Assembly: GCA_003550325.1 (NCBI GenBank)
Contig: QKWP01001075.1
Coordinates: 1 to 64,000, forward strand
Length of the DNA stretch: 64,000 bases
Direction: 5' to 3'
Origin: Gigaspora rosea
Lineage: Eukaryota; Glomeromycota; Glomeromycetes; Diversisporales; Gigasporaceae
Shown here: positions 24,108-36,194 of the stretch, piece by piece
Numbering within the stretch: position 1 is the first letter of the stretch
How the letters are laid out: each line of letters starts with the position of its first letter
Translations under genes and position numbers: made by a program
The notes under the pieces: model-generated
The model's input: only the letters and a program-made list of their open reading frames with translations
What the model was told of the DNA's origin: nothing
Database searches by the model: none

Positions 24108-24881
24108 AATGTACCCCAAAAAAAATTAGTTTTCGAGATTTGATACTATTATTTTATTTTAATCTGGATTTCATTATAATCGGTTACATTTATTACTTGT
24201 CAATACTTAAACAACGTGCTATGCATTACTAACTTAACTGTTAACTATAAATAATTATTATTAATCAAACTATTTATAGTTTTGAATAAAATTCAATCTT
24301 TAGATTATCAATCTTTAAACTTGGATATACTACTAATATACTCTATTAAAAATCAAATTTATTAAATAATTTAAAGTTTAAGATTAAATTATTAAATGCA
24401 CAAATACAGATACAACTATGCAGGGCTAGTGATTTTTTGCATTGTACAAAATGCTGCAAAAATTACAAAATAGGGTTACAAAATGCATAAAGTATTACAA
24501 ATACTGCAGAACTGTTACAGAAAGTGGGTAATGAGAAGGTAATAATAAAAAACTTTTTTTTATTACCTGTACATATATATATTACCTTTTAACTATTATT
24601 AATAATCTAAAAAGTTAGGTAATAGAATTCACAAGTGAAAGGCTAAAGTAATAAAATACCTTGTAAAAATAATTCAGGTTTTGCTATCTTCTATACTTGT
24701 TACTATCATTTTGTTAATTGTATATTAAAATAAAGTTAGTTCTTGGATAATTTAAAATTATATAAATTAAAATTTTGAATTCTGTAATAAAGTTGTTATA
24801 TGCATATAATGAGTAAAAGAAAAGTAAGTTTTCAAAAATTATAGCTTATATTAGGGTTGAGAAAACCCTAGTAAATTTAGA

Positions 24882-26450
24882 GTCAATAATAATGTTTTGT
24901 TCTGTAATTTTTGCAATCACTCTATTGATTGGTCACAAAAATCAATAGTTAATAATTATCTTAATAGTAAAGGCCACAAATTAAACAAAACTGCTGGCAA
25001 TAATAAACAATATCAACAGACTATTGTTGCATCTTTTTTATCCTCTAAATCAAAAAAAATTTTATAAATAATCTAATTAAATCTTCTATAGCAGCTAACA
25101 TTCCTGTAAAAAAAATCAATTCTTTGTATTTTTTTTTTAAAAAAATATTGTAAAAAAGGTGAAGCCATTCTAAAATCATCCATATTACATCTTTTTCAAG
25201 TTTTTATAATTATTTTGAGGTTTTTTTAGCCAAAAAGGAATAGTACTTAAGATAGATGAAATAATAAACAGTTGCTTATAAAGTATAGTAAATATAATAT
25301 TCATATATAGAAATAATATAAAACTAGTTTCTGTTGATTTTCTTAACCAAGTTAATAATTGTATTATGGGCCAGGCTCTTTTTCAAATTCTTTTAAAATA
25401 TAATTTCTCATTTTTTTGTCAAATTCAGCCACATATATAAAGAAATGCTACTAAGAAGTTTGCTTACTATAATATCCTAATTAGTTTATATACATTGCTA
25501 TGCCCACATTTTAAATTTAATTAGGTAAATTATTTTTAATAAAATTGTTATATATTATAATTACTATGTAATATAATTTTATTTTTTATACTGTAGTGAT
25601 ATGTGATGCACTTTTTTCATTTTTTTAAAGTCAATACATTAATAATTAAATTTAAGAATACATTTTTAAGAAGCCATCACATCATTGTTGATATTTGGAT
25701 TATTTGCAGTTTCACAATATTAATTTACTAAGAAAAATTCTACTTTCTGTTATAACTACAGTAGATAGAATTCTTGGTTTGAAATAATTTTATATACAAA
25801 GGTCATATTGTTTTTGGTCTATATTTTTTCAAGCTAAATTAAGTATTAATAAAACGATATGTTAAATATTATTATATTATTATTATCTAATTCTCAATTA
25901 ATATTAACTTTATTAATATTTTTTTACAAAAATTTATTTAAATATTAGATTTTTTAGCAAAAAAAGCCTGTATTTTCTCTGGTTAAAAACTAGCTTAAAT
26001 GCTATATTAAACTAATACAAATGCAGAATATTTTGGCTTAGATTTGAATATATTAATTTTGTCAAAATCTTTTTGGCCAGCTAATTTTTATTCTATTTAT
26101 TATAATGCCTTTAATACTATATATCAAAATTCTCTGCTTATATTCTTTCTTATCCTGATTAATCATTGTTTTATGCATATCAAGTATTTAATTCCAAATT
26201 TTTCTATTTTGATAATATTATAAAAAATGATATTTGCAAGTATTCCATTATACTAGAATTAGTCAATCTATCAAATGAACTATTGCATAAATAATCAATT
26301 TATTGTAGATTAACATATAATGCAGTTTTTAAAAAATTATATTGGATACATTTTGGTCAAATATAGCTAATACTTTGTCTCAACTATTAGAAATTGTATT
26401 TGATTAAATTTGGCTACTGGTTTTATCTTTTGCAGTAGAAGAAGTTTCTC
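24882..26450 (+). pseudogene. hAT-type transposase relic (zinc-finger, CGGBP1-like)
   Basis: At 24882-25067 one frame reads VLFCNFCNHSIDWSQKSIV followed by NNYLNSKGHK: a C-x2-C...H finger with the S-hairpin-H spacing of hAT/U1-like fingers. After a frameshift, IAANIPVKKINSLYFFFKKY then CKKGEAILKSSIL follows the typical IP..K...FF.K...G..IP..S.LR order. Later pieces, VDFLNQVNNCIMGQALFQIL and a degraded LYTLLCPHFKFN, fit the RNase H-fold core. Many stops; no TIRs recognised. CpG is nearly absent, consistent with age and methylation. Confidence 0.55.
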
Positions 26451-27829
26451 AAAATACAATCAATTTTAAATACTAATTGGCAAGTTTAAATAAAAAATTA
26501 TTACAAAGTTTAAATATGCTATATTTTAATAATCAATTAAATAACTGTAGTATTTAAAAAATTTTTTTTATGTTTATTGTTTTTTTTTTATTGATTTTTA
26601 TTTTTTTATTAATTTTTATTAATATTTTTTTATTTTATCAATTTTTTTTATATACAGTACAGGAATCCTTAAACCAACAATTTTTTTTAAAGATAGCCAA
26701 ATTTGAGAACAAATACTAAATTTTGATTGGCTAATATTTTAAAGTTTTGTTATATTTTTTTAAATTTTATTATTTTTTAAAAATTTTGTTATGTTTTTAT
26801 ATATGTGCAGTCAAATTTTGATTTTATCAGTAACTTTAAAAGAAATAATATTATAAAAGTTTGCTATATTAAAAAATGTACTCTATAGTTTTGTTCTGCT
26901 TGTTTGTTTATGTATTTTTATAGAAATTTTTTCTTTTATTTTTTATTTTTTTTAAAAGTTTAAATAATTATTATTTTTTAGTTGCTGATTTAAGGATTTC
27001 TGCACTGTATTATCAATTTTTTTATTTTATTAATATTTTTTGTTTGTTTTATTATATTTTGGTTTATGTTTTATTGATTATATATATATATTTATATTTT
27101 TATTAGTAAATTTTTCAATAAAAAAATATCACAAAATTGATAAAGTTACTATAAAATCATACAAAATTTACTAAATTAGCACAAATAGAGTTGACCTATT
27201 ATTGTTGCAGAAACTTACTGATCCTGTTGTAACCAGTCAAAAAAAAAAGATTGAATTAATCACTTTTTATATAAAATATAAATTAATTAAATCCTTTGAT
27301 TACCTGATTTATCAAACAGTTAATCACTATCATTATTCAATTAATTATCTATTTCAATTCAATTTTAATTTTTTTCTACATTATTACTAAAATTCTACTT
27401 ATACATGACTAGCAACAAAATTTGTTAAATTGTCTTTATGTTAGATTAGAGTTAGAATAAGACCTATGTTATAGTTAAGGTTTAGACAGTTATGTAGTAA
27501 AATTATTTAAAAAATCTTTTTATAATGTGCAGAAAGTGGTTTAGTATACAATTTCTTAAAAAATAAGTGATTTTTGTCAAAACAAATATTTGGTTTAAAT
27601 TTTTCTAATTATGTAATATTATATCTGATCTTGAAATGTAATTGGATTCTAATCATATATGGGTGAAATTTTGGTAGTAATTCCAATTAGACCATTTATA
27701 AAAATGTGCCAGATTACATAATTTTGTACATACCAAATATTATGCGACTCTTGATGTTTGTAAGCTATCATAGTTAAATTTTTTTAATATTTGACCAAAA
27801 TTTCTTTGTAACTATTTGTTAAATTTTTT
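26451..27829. other. CpG-free AT-rich block
   Basis: Long T-rich and A-rich runs on the + strand. A poorly supported frame at 27202-27390 begins coding-like (KLTDPVVTSQKKKIELITF) then degenerates. No gene, RNA or repeat boundary can be drawn. Confidence 0.35.
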
Positions 27830-28760
27830 AAATCAACTCTAGAATTAGTAAATTAAATTAAAAAAAGTTTCATCAAATTCTATTAAATAGTTGATAAAAA
27901 ATTTTTGTTCAAAGTTTCTATATATTCTAAAGAAAAAGCTATAGCAAAAACTTTCTAAAATTTAAAATAAAAATTTCTTAACAATTATCTAATAGAATGA
28001 ATAGAAATTTTTTTAAATTAATTCTATAAAATAGTATAAATATTATTAAAAATAACTAGCAGTAATCATTACTACCCCTAGATCTTTTTAAAGATAGAGT
28101 GAAATTATAGAGAATTTGTTTTTTATATATAATATAATATAGTTTAGATATAAGGTTCTAATTTAGTTTTTAAAAGTTTTTGGACATTTTTACTTAGAGC
28201 ACCTAATCCTGTTTACTTAGTATATTTTAAAGATATAAGTACCTTAGTGATCAATCACCACTAGTCATAATTAGTAATATTCAAATAGTATACAGTAATT
28301 CATTTAAAAAAATTTTTACTAAATTCTGTTGAATAGTTGTTGAGAAAATTTCATTTAAAGTTTAGAAAAGTTTTTGCTACAGCTATTTTTTTAGAAGACA
28401 GGAGAAATTTTGAGTGAAAATTTCTTTACAACAAATCACATAAAAATTTGATAAAAATTTTTAAAATGAATTTGCTATTTTATAAAATTAATTTAAAAAA
28501 ATTACTATTGTATTCTATAAAACAGTTGTTAAAAAAAATTTCATTTAATATTTAAAAAATTTCTGTTGCAGCTATTAGATATTAGGAATTTTTTCCAAAC
28601 TTTGAACAAAATTTTATACCTTCTATTTAACAGAATTCAAAAAATTTTTTAAATGAATTCTACTAATTTATATAATTAATTTTAAAAAAATTTTATGAAA
28701 TTCATTTAGATAGTTGGCAAGAAAATTTGTACAAAAATTAAAAAAAATTCAATTTACATA
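27830..28760. repeat. Field of degenerate direct and inverted repeats
   Basis: The word set AAATTCT(G/A)TT(G/A)AATAGTTG, GAAAATTTCATTTAAAGTTT and TTTTTGCTACAGCTA recurs at about 27870, 28320, 28510 and, in the opposite strand, near 27960 and 28600-28650. A further copy lies at 30090-30180. Units are about 190 bp apart but heavily diverged. Possibly an ancient satellite or foldback element. Confidence 0.45.
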
Positions 28761-28948
28761 GTTAACATATATTAGAATTATGTAATGTCTAGTACATACA
28801 AAAACATGTGATCTGATATGTGTCCATAGAGAGCATTCTTATTCTGTATCTGGGTAGAAGTAGAGATCTGACTCAATGAATAATACATTTGAATATTTAT
28901 TGAATATTTGAATATTTGAATATATAATTTTTGGAATAATATAAAATG

Positions 28949-29296
28949 CTAAAATGCACCTATGGTATTTAACACCAATATGCGGTATAATATAAAGATC
29001 AATTTAAAAAAAGTAAACAAAAAAAATAAACAAAAATTAAATTTAATAAATGTTAAGTTAGAGTTAATAGTTAGGGTTAGGGTGGGCATAATATATAGTA
29101 AAATTTCACAAGAAATTTTTTTTTTTAAAAAAAAAGTGGTTTCATAGATAAAAATTTTGAATTAGAAGGTATTTTTTAAAAAAATATCAAAACAACAAAA
29201 AAATTTAGGTAACACCTGATCTTTATGTTACACCGCATTTAAAAAATTTGATTGGTGAAAATCATTATAGCGTTGAACACCAATGATGCATTTTAG
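28949..29296. mobile_element. MITE family C1 (CTAAAATGCACC), copy 1
   Basis: Ends CTAAAATGCACCTATGGT and, inward from the right, CTAAAATGCATCATTGGT; about 348 bp. It contains GTTAGGGTTAGGG at 29073-29086 and a TTACACC(G)CATTT block. A homologue of nearly the same length is at 46986-47327. The 61-codon frame inside is a shadow. Confidence 0.65.
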
Positions 29297-29599
29297 TAAT
29301 GTCGCAATTTTTCACTAAATAAATTTTTGAATATTTAACATATCAGCGGATCGGCATAATTGGGCCTTTTTTCAATAAACTGTTACACGAAAATTTGCTC
29401 CTAAGTGACGTTGAAAAACTAACAAATGAAGCACTTGTTACAACTAATAAAAGGGCTTCTTCGACGTCTAGACAAGTTAAAAAACCAAAAAAATCCAATA
29501 AAAGAGCTATGCTAAGCTGTAAAAAGAAGTACTTTTACCATTTGTTGAAATACTCGGGTGTTTTAGGATGGGTTGGGCATTGTAAGATAGGTTGGTAAC

Positions 29600-29830
29600 T
29601 ATCAAGGGTAAATTCGGATGCTAATTTTCAAAAAAAATGGCCTTTTTAATCTACTTTTGGCTTATAATTAAATACATGAATTTCATAATGTTCTATGTAC
29701 TTAATTATAAATGCAAAGCTGGTTAAAAAGGCCGTTTTTGTGTAAATTCGCTCTATAATAAATTTTTGAGCAAAATTTTTTTGATAATCCTCGATCATTA
29801 TTGGTCGATTTACCCAACTATGTCGATCCA
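29600..29830. mobile_element. Foldback element, GGCCTTTTTAA arms
   Basis: AATGGCCTTTTTAATC and GGTTAAAAAGGCCGTTT are inverted, and inside them CTTATAATTAAATACAT pairs with ATGTACTTAATTATAAATG. An outer pair (GGGTAAATTCG near 29606, CGATTTACCC near 29806) extends it. The preceding lysine-rich frame at 29395-29598 has a TTG start and no recognisable homology. Confidence 0.55.
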
Positions 29831-30480
29831 CTGATATGAATTTTACTGAAGATATTCATTGAATATTCATTAAATATTCATATATATATATTTATAATTT
29901 TTTAATAAATTATTTGCAATTTATTGGCTAATTTAAGTGAGATAGTTATATAATTTTTAAAAATTAAAATATGGAGATAAGTCAGTAGAAAAGGAACAAA
30001 TTTTTTCTAAGTAAAAGTTTTCTTGACTTTAAGCTTAAATATCTTAACAAATATCTTAATAAATTTAATAACTTTTTTTTATTTTAATTCTATATAATTT
30101 CAAGATTAAAATAAAAAAATTTTTAGCAAATTTGATTAAATAGTTGTCAAGATATTTTAGTTTAAAAATTAAAAAAATTTTACTAAAAACAATTTGTCCC
30201 TTTTCTACTGACTCACCCCATATACAATGAATATTTAGTAAATATTCAAATATTCATTCAAAATTTTTGAATAAATATTTGAATACTAAAAAATTGAATA
30301 AATGAATATTCAGATGCTTATTTTTTGAATGAGTCAGATTTCTAGGTAGAGGCATTTATCCTATGCTCAGGGGTATAAGTTTTATCCTGTACTGCCTAAA
30401 TATGATTGGTCCAAATTTTAAAAAAACTCAAAAATTTTTTTATTATAACTATATTATTAAAGATAATTTTTTATTAAAAA
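29831..30480. other. AT-rich spacer with GAATATTCA runs
   Basis: Repeated GAATATTCATT/AAATATTCA words at 29850-29885 and 30225-30330, related to the TTGAATATT run at 28890-28920. Nothing coding. Confidence 0.4.
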
Positions 30481-30589
30481 AACAAGTAGTATAAAGTAAA
30501 AAAAAAAATCAAAAAAAAAAATTATAAAAAAGCATAACAAGACAAACAACTAAAAGAATAGTAAACAATTAAAAAACTACAAGCAACAA

Positions 30590-30990
30590 CAAAAGTACCA
30601 CCAAATAATGACCAAGAACACCAACAAATGATGTCAAAGAACCACCAATCTACAACCAAAAGCACCACCAAACAATGTAAAGCACCACTAATTAATGACC
30701 AAAAGCACCACAAAATGATGATCAAACCAACAATAATCTAAGCACCAACAAACGATGATGAAAAGCACCAACAAATGATGACCAAAAGCATCTACCAAAC
30801 TATGACCCAAAACACCACCAAACTACAACGTAAGTACCGCCAAATGACGACCAAGGCAACCACTAAATGACGACCAAAGGTACGACCAAAGGCACCAAAT
30901 AACGACAAAGGCACCACAAACGATGACCAAAACACCAAACGACGATGAAAGCACTACAAAAAAGTGACAAAAGCACTACAAGAACAACAA
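30590..30990. repeat. Degenerate minisatellite, about 20-24 bp unit
   Basis: Roughly 17 units of consensus AAAGCACCACCAAATGATGACC with variable spacing. The + strand is strikingly free of T runs and the complement reads as hydrophobic shadow frames. It ends in poly(A) at about 31000. Slippage or unequal exchange likely made it. Confidence 0.75.
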
Positions 30991-31039
30991 TGAAAGCAAA
31001 AAAAAAAAAACACCGCACAATAACACGAAAACGATAGGG

Positions 31040-31140
31040 CTTGGGGCACGCTTTAAAAATTGAGCATGCCCTTAGGGGCATGCCCTGGGTTGAAGGCATG
31101 CCCTGGGTCGAAGGCATGCCATGGGGCATGCCTTTTGTAA
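31040..31140. repeat. GGCATGCC palindrome cluster 1
   Basis: Five GGCATGCC or GCATGCCC octamers in under 100 bp, two of them in a doubled 24-bp unit with CCCTGGGT(T/C)GAA, followed by ATCACGTGAC. A second cluster is at 32606-32670. Between the two clusters (31141-32210) the DNA is ordinary AT-rich spacer, with an M2-type MITE scrap (AATGCCGGGAGAGCAATTTTA at 31434). Confidence 0.6.
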
Positions 31141-32210
31141 TCACGTGACATCCGACCAATCATAAGTCTAATATCATGTAAAGTAATAGCAGATAGTACG
31201 TTAAGCAAACTTCAAATTAAATTAGACCGTGAATAACCAATATGCAATGTAATTTTTATATGATTAGTGTCTTTAACCATGAATGATGAATCTAGAAATC
31301 TGCTAATTTTATTTTAGTCAAGTAGTTTTTATATGAACATGTGAATATAGTTCATTGTAGTAAAAAAAAAAAAATATAAGGCGGACAAAGTGTAGATTAT
31401 TAGCCTGAATTTAATCTTTGGGCGCTAATAAAAAATGCCGGGAGAGCAATTTTATCTATAATTTTCTTCTAATTTACTCTCATTCTAATCCTAAATTTTA
31501 TTACTTCGCTTTAGATACTCTTTCAAATAAGAAAATTAAAAAAATCGGTTGGTAAATTATAATACCGAGTGAGTGAAAAGTTTCTATACAGGATCTTTTT
31601 TTTGAATATTGATATACTGTATTTTTTGACTATTGTTTTAACGATTACACTGGTTTGTACATTATGTAGTAGATATTAAAAATAGCACGTCTGTTATCTG
31701 TGACAGATTATGCCACTGATATCAATTAACTGTACGATTATACCCAGTGCCTTTATAACCACAAAAAAAATAAAAAAATTCTACGTAGAACTTATGATGT
31801 TAACCAAAGCTGCCTTCAACGTTCTAATAAATATGTTCGTGCAAATTTTATATACAATACACTAGTCTTACATTAATATGATACCCAATTTAAAAAATTT
31901 TATGGTACTATATCGATATGAATTAAAAATTCAAAGGTTGCATTTTCGATATTGAATTAATTAAAAACAAATAAAAGTATAAAAAATAAAAAGCATTTAA
32001 TCCTTAAAAATCAATAGCGAATATCACATAAATACTATAACTTTATAAATACATAAGATGTGAAAGAAGAAGAAATAAATAAATATGATTAAATTGTTTT
32101 TTTATATATTCACTTTAACTCGTAATGATCAGAATATTTACACTTAACTCAAAGTTACTACGAATTAATGTTATGTTTTTTTATCAATGACGATTTAGAA
32201 TGGCCCTAAA

Positions 32211-32474
32211 CAGTGTTGTTAATTTAACCGAGACAATGTTAATTAACTATTTGAACTAATGAATCGGTTATTTAATCAATTAACTGAGTCAATACAATTG
32301 AACGTGCTGATATCTAAAATGTGATTATAAACCAATAAGATGAGATTATATTTATAGTACAATGCGTATCGTTGGACATTGAAGTTATTTAACTAATCCG
32401 ATATCTTATGACTTGACTTGAACCGGGTAAATAACTATAGTTCAAAAATCCAAATAGTGGCATTAACAACGCTG
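32211..32474. mobile_element. hAT MITE, 264 bp, exact 8-bp duplication
   Basis: TIRs CAGTGTTGTTAAT and, inward from the right, CAGCGTTGTTAAT, with the perfect target duplication GCCCTAAA at 32203-32210 and 32475-32482. CAG(T/C)G ends with 8-bp duplications are typical of hAT. Non-coding. Confidence 0.85.
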
Positions 32475-32576
32475 GCCCTAAAAGGTACAGTCAGATAGGT
32501 AATATACATTACGGATGTGCTTAAAAATAATAAAAAGGGACTTTTTACTTACCTGCCATAAATACATATTAGAGCT

Positions 32577-32670
32577 TAGGGTTAGGGTTAGGTTAGGGTT
32601 AAGTAGGGGCATGCCTTTTGACTTTAGGGCATGCATGCCCCATACCCTCATGCCCTATACCCTAGAAAAC
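32577..32670 (+). repeat. Interstitial TTAGGG run joined to GGCATGCC cluster 2
   Basis: TTAGGGTTAGGGTTAGG then TTAGGGTTAAG at 32577-32603 leads directly into GGGGCATGCC and GGGCATGCATGCCCC. Same octamers as at 31040-31140, suggesting one repeat family with a telomere-like segment. Confidence 0.65.
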
Positions 32671-32814
32671 GATGATGGGCAAAACATGCGATTCTGTGTT
32701 GATCAGTTTAATTTAATTTTAAGCATAGTCACATGACAGACACAGGATAAGACCTTCTACCCAGGGTATAGGTTAAGTTTCTCCGTCCGTAGACGTTCCG
32801 GATTCCAATTTAGC

Positions 32815-33160
32815 CCTTGATCACGTGACAATCGGACAATCGTTAATAAAATTAACGATTGTATTTGAACCTCCCATACCTTGCACCCTAGAATAAAAGA
32901 GATGAGTTATATAAAGAGTGGAATTAGAACCACCTCAAGAAGAACCATATACAAGAAATACGAGAAATACTTATCTTCGCTTAACCATGCCGCAGCAAGA
33001 TACAAAGACCCGAACCAAATCTACCACGCCTCTTTCTACCTGCCAATTCGAGGAATAGAGTCTTGCACGCTTATAGTACATTGGTTAGATTCGATAGTAG
33101 TGTAGTTAAGTATTTTATCCGCATACACGATTGCGCCCCTGTCACAACGTGCACAGCGAA
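32815..33160. other. GC-richer island with TATA box, LTR-like but unassigned
   Basis: After the palindrome ACAATCGTTAATAAAATTAACGATTGT (key arms ACAATCGTTA/TAACGATTGT) comes ATGAGTTATATAAAGAGTGG, then about 200 bp with much higher GC than its flanks. A 74-codon frame (32881-33105) needs a TTG start and has no recognisable motif. TATATAAAG followed by a GC-rich leader recalls the LTRs at 37 and 53 kb, but no TG...CA ends or target duplication could be placed. Confidence 0.3.
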
Positions 33161-33336
33161 TGAAAGATATAATTTTATTGCAATATAATTATACAGACGT
33201 TGATAGTAATAGAGTCATCATACAATCTTCAGCCAATTTTATATAGAGATATACAATCTGCTTCATGGCACCTTAATAAATGAATGTAAAGTTATGAAAA
33301 TTGATTAAGTCTGCAGACTCCAGATGATATACGGTA

Positions 33337-33620
33337 TATTAGGGCCCATGCCCGGCACATTGGCACCAGGCCGGGCACTAGTGCCTTATACCGCGCTTGT
33401 GCCTATAAGCATAAAAGTGCCAGGCACTATTAAAGGCATAGTCACAAAATCCTAGGCAAATGGTGCCGGCACAAGTGCCAAGCAAAGTGCCATGCACAAT
33501 TAATAATAAATTTACAATTTCTGTGCCTGTGCCCATACCCATGCCTGAGTTTCTATGTCAATGGCCATGCCTAGATTTTTGTTTGGCACAGGCACGAGCC
33601 TGTGTTGCAGACCCCTAATA
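33337..33620. mobile_element. GGCAC/GTGCC-rich TIR element
   Basis: Ends TATTAGGGCCC and GACCCCTAATA, about 284 bp. It contains over a dozen GTGCC or GGCAC words on both strands, giving many small stems. Flanked by AT dinucleotide-rich DNA. Non-coding. Confidence 0.55.
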
Positions 33621-34204
33621 TATATGTATAATAAGGGTAAAGTATTCACAATTTCAAATTTAAGATAACTTTATTAAATATAACGTAATTAACATGATTG
33701 ATAATATTTTTTTACAAAGCATAATAAATTATTAAAGTTGAAAATCGCGAGTACTTCATGGTATATATGTACACACGTATATATTATAACAAAATGAATT
33801 TTCCAAATTGCAAAGCTAATCATTTCGGGTGTTAACTTTGTACATCAATGCATTATAGTGAACAATAAAAAAACGGTTAGAGTGCATCTAGAAAATAAAC
33901 CATCGCCATTCAAAAAAGAAAAAAAAAATAAGACTTGGCTGAGTTTATGATAAACTCATCCGCTTTCTTCGAACAAACATCCAATAAAGAACCGATAAAA
34001 TTCACTTCTTAAGGCATCCCATATAGATCATTCTGAAACATTTTTTATTGATAGATGTATCGAATTAGAAATGTGAATGAAGAAAGTGGATGTGACCGCA
34101 ATAGTGTCATTAATAATAAATGTAGTACATACTCTGAATGCGGCTGTGGCTGATGTGGCTGATACATATGCATGAGGTGCCTGAACGATTGTGACTGAGT
34201 GACA
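33621..34204. other. AT-rich spacer before the segmental duplication
   Basis: No frame, TIR or RNA gene recognised. ATAATAAATGTAGTACATAC near 34110 is the only notable symmetry. Confidence 0.35.
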
Positions 34205-36081
34205 TGGAACTTATGTCCATATGCAGTTTAGCTTCAGTCATAATAATAACTCGAGTTAAAACATATATTCGTTATATTATCGTTATTTTTGTTTTTTTTT
34301 CTCTTTTTTTTTTTTTTTATAATAATATTAAAGGAACTACCCAAACATTTAAAAGATGTTAATGCTACCACCAAGTGTGCAATAATGCCAAAAGGGAAGT
34401 TGTACGTTCGTGATACTGCATAATCTTATACAAATTTGGTAATTGACAAATCATACTGTACTTACGCGTTTGTAAGAGTAAAAATAAAAATATTGAAAAC
34501 CAAATTCATGCTTTGTAAAAATTTATCCTGTGACGCATTACATAATTATTAATAGAATACTCACAATAATGGAATAATCTTACTAATTTGAGTGTCTAGA
34601 GATATTAGTTTGTCGTGACACTTTAATAAATCTTTCGGAGATATTTCCCGTCTATTTTCTCATGCCACTTGATTTCTTTAATATGGCACACTAAAATTAC
34701 GCCTTTCGTACTACGTTAAAAGAAAGAAATTTGACAAATTTGAAAAATATATTAAATGCTATACTAATTTTGGAGAACAGGCATCAGGCAGAGAGCTTGG
34801 AAAGTTGGAAATTTGAAGGATTCACGTTCTTCAAATAATACTTGGTGCTATATTATTGGTAGCTATCTTCACAAATGTATAATAATATGTGTATGTTAGT
34901 CAAATACTTTTAAATGAAATGTCGGATTATCCCGGCCATAAAATAATCATTTTAGGTAATTATTGTACAATTACCAATTAGTAATAGCATAACTTTTTAT
35001 GATTGAGATAAACATCAAAATATTTATTAGTTAATAAGTCTGTAATTATTATTTTATTACAAATAACAAAGTCAATGAATAGAACAAATTATCTTTTAAA
35101 TTACGTAATAAAATTTATAATAATCATAGATTATCGCGTTGAGATAAATGACTTTGGGGTTGTGTCACTTGCAGGAATAAATATGCGCGACGGCAACTTT
35201 TCTTTAATAAATTTTTATAATAAACATGTAAAATAATTTTTCTTCAAAGCTTTAAAAAGCCGGATCGATGTTTTCGAATCATCATTTGACATTGGCGATC
35301 TCATGTTCAATGAAAGAATGTGGGTATGAATATGAAGAATGTCGAAGATATAAGATGGCAATCGGGAAAATACGTAAGAATGAAATAAGTATAGTCATGC
35401 GATTGTATTTATTAGTAATGAAGCATTATTAGGTAATAATAAATTTGTAGCTGGATTTTGGCACTATTCTATAATCAATTGATTAATAATGCACTTCATT
35501 GATAGTGTCATCCGCATGCATTCTAACTGGAAAAACTGGAATCGATGCTTAGATAACTAGTTTAGGTTACATGAATGCAAAAAAAGCAGTAACCGTGTGT
35601 TTTCGTAAATTAAAGAATGAGAAGCAATAATAAAACAAAGCGATTTTCTGAAAAACATTTCCCAAAAAGATATAATTCCGAAAAAATCGGCCAGTACAGC
35701 TAGCGTCAGCTAATTTGTTATATCCTTTCTGAAATTCGATCTAAATTATGTATGCATATTGATTAAAAAAATGTTTCACCAAGAGAAAACATTAGTAATA
35801 TATTTAATTAAATAATATAGGTAATATTGTGTATTTAATATAGACCTTTGTTTACCATAAATATAGTTGAGAAACAAATAGTTATAATTCCCGTCGCGTT
35901 TCGCAATTAATAATCATTATCTTTTATCCTGAATTAATTAAAAAACAAATTGGTTTAGACCAAATTAACAATTAAACAAATTAAAACCCGATCAAAAAAT
36001 GCACCAATATACAATGACATTGCATTCTGCACTCTCGTGCCTATTAATTGTGTACTGATTATATAAATCTCCTCGTCAATT

Positions 36082-36112
36082 ATTTATATAAAAACGGTTG
36101 CTCTCCTCCCTC
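36082..36112 (+). promoter_or_regulatory. Putative core promoter of microgene 1
   Basis: TATATAAAAACGGTTG followed by CTCTCCTCCCTC, 95-110 bp before the ATG. The block TATAAAAACGGTTG plus a pyrimidine-rich start region is kept in copy 2 (55347-55370) although flanks differ. Read as TATA box and initiator. Confidence 0.6.
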
Positions 36113-36121
36113 ATCCGATCA

Positions 36122-36152
<31 letters not shown>

Positions 36153-36194
36153 AATAAAAAACAAATAAATAAAAATAAAAAAGAAATTTCCAAC

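Noticed and set aside
29395..29598. 67-codon lysine-rich frame
   Set aside because: Needs a TTG start, has no motif and no promoter, and abuts a foldback element.
30522..31159. Two minus-strand frames rich in W, V, F and C
   Set aside because: They are translations of the minisatellite and the GGCATGCC repeats.
32881..33105. 74-codon frame in a GC-richer island
   Set aside because: TTG start and no recognisable family; kept only as an unassigned LTR-like island.
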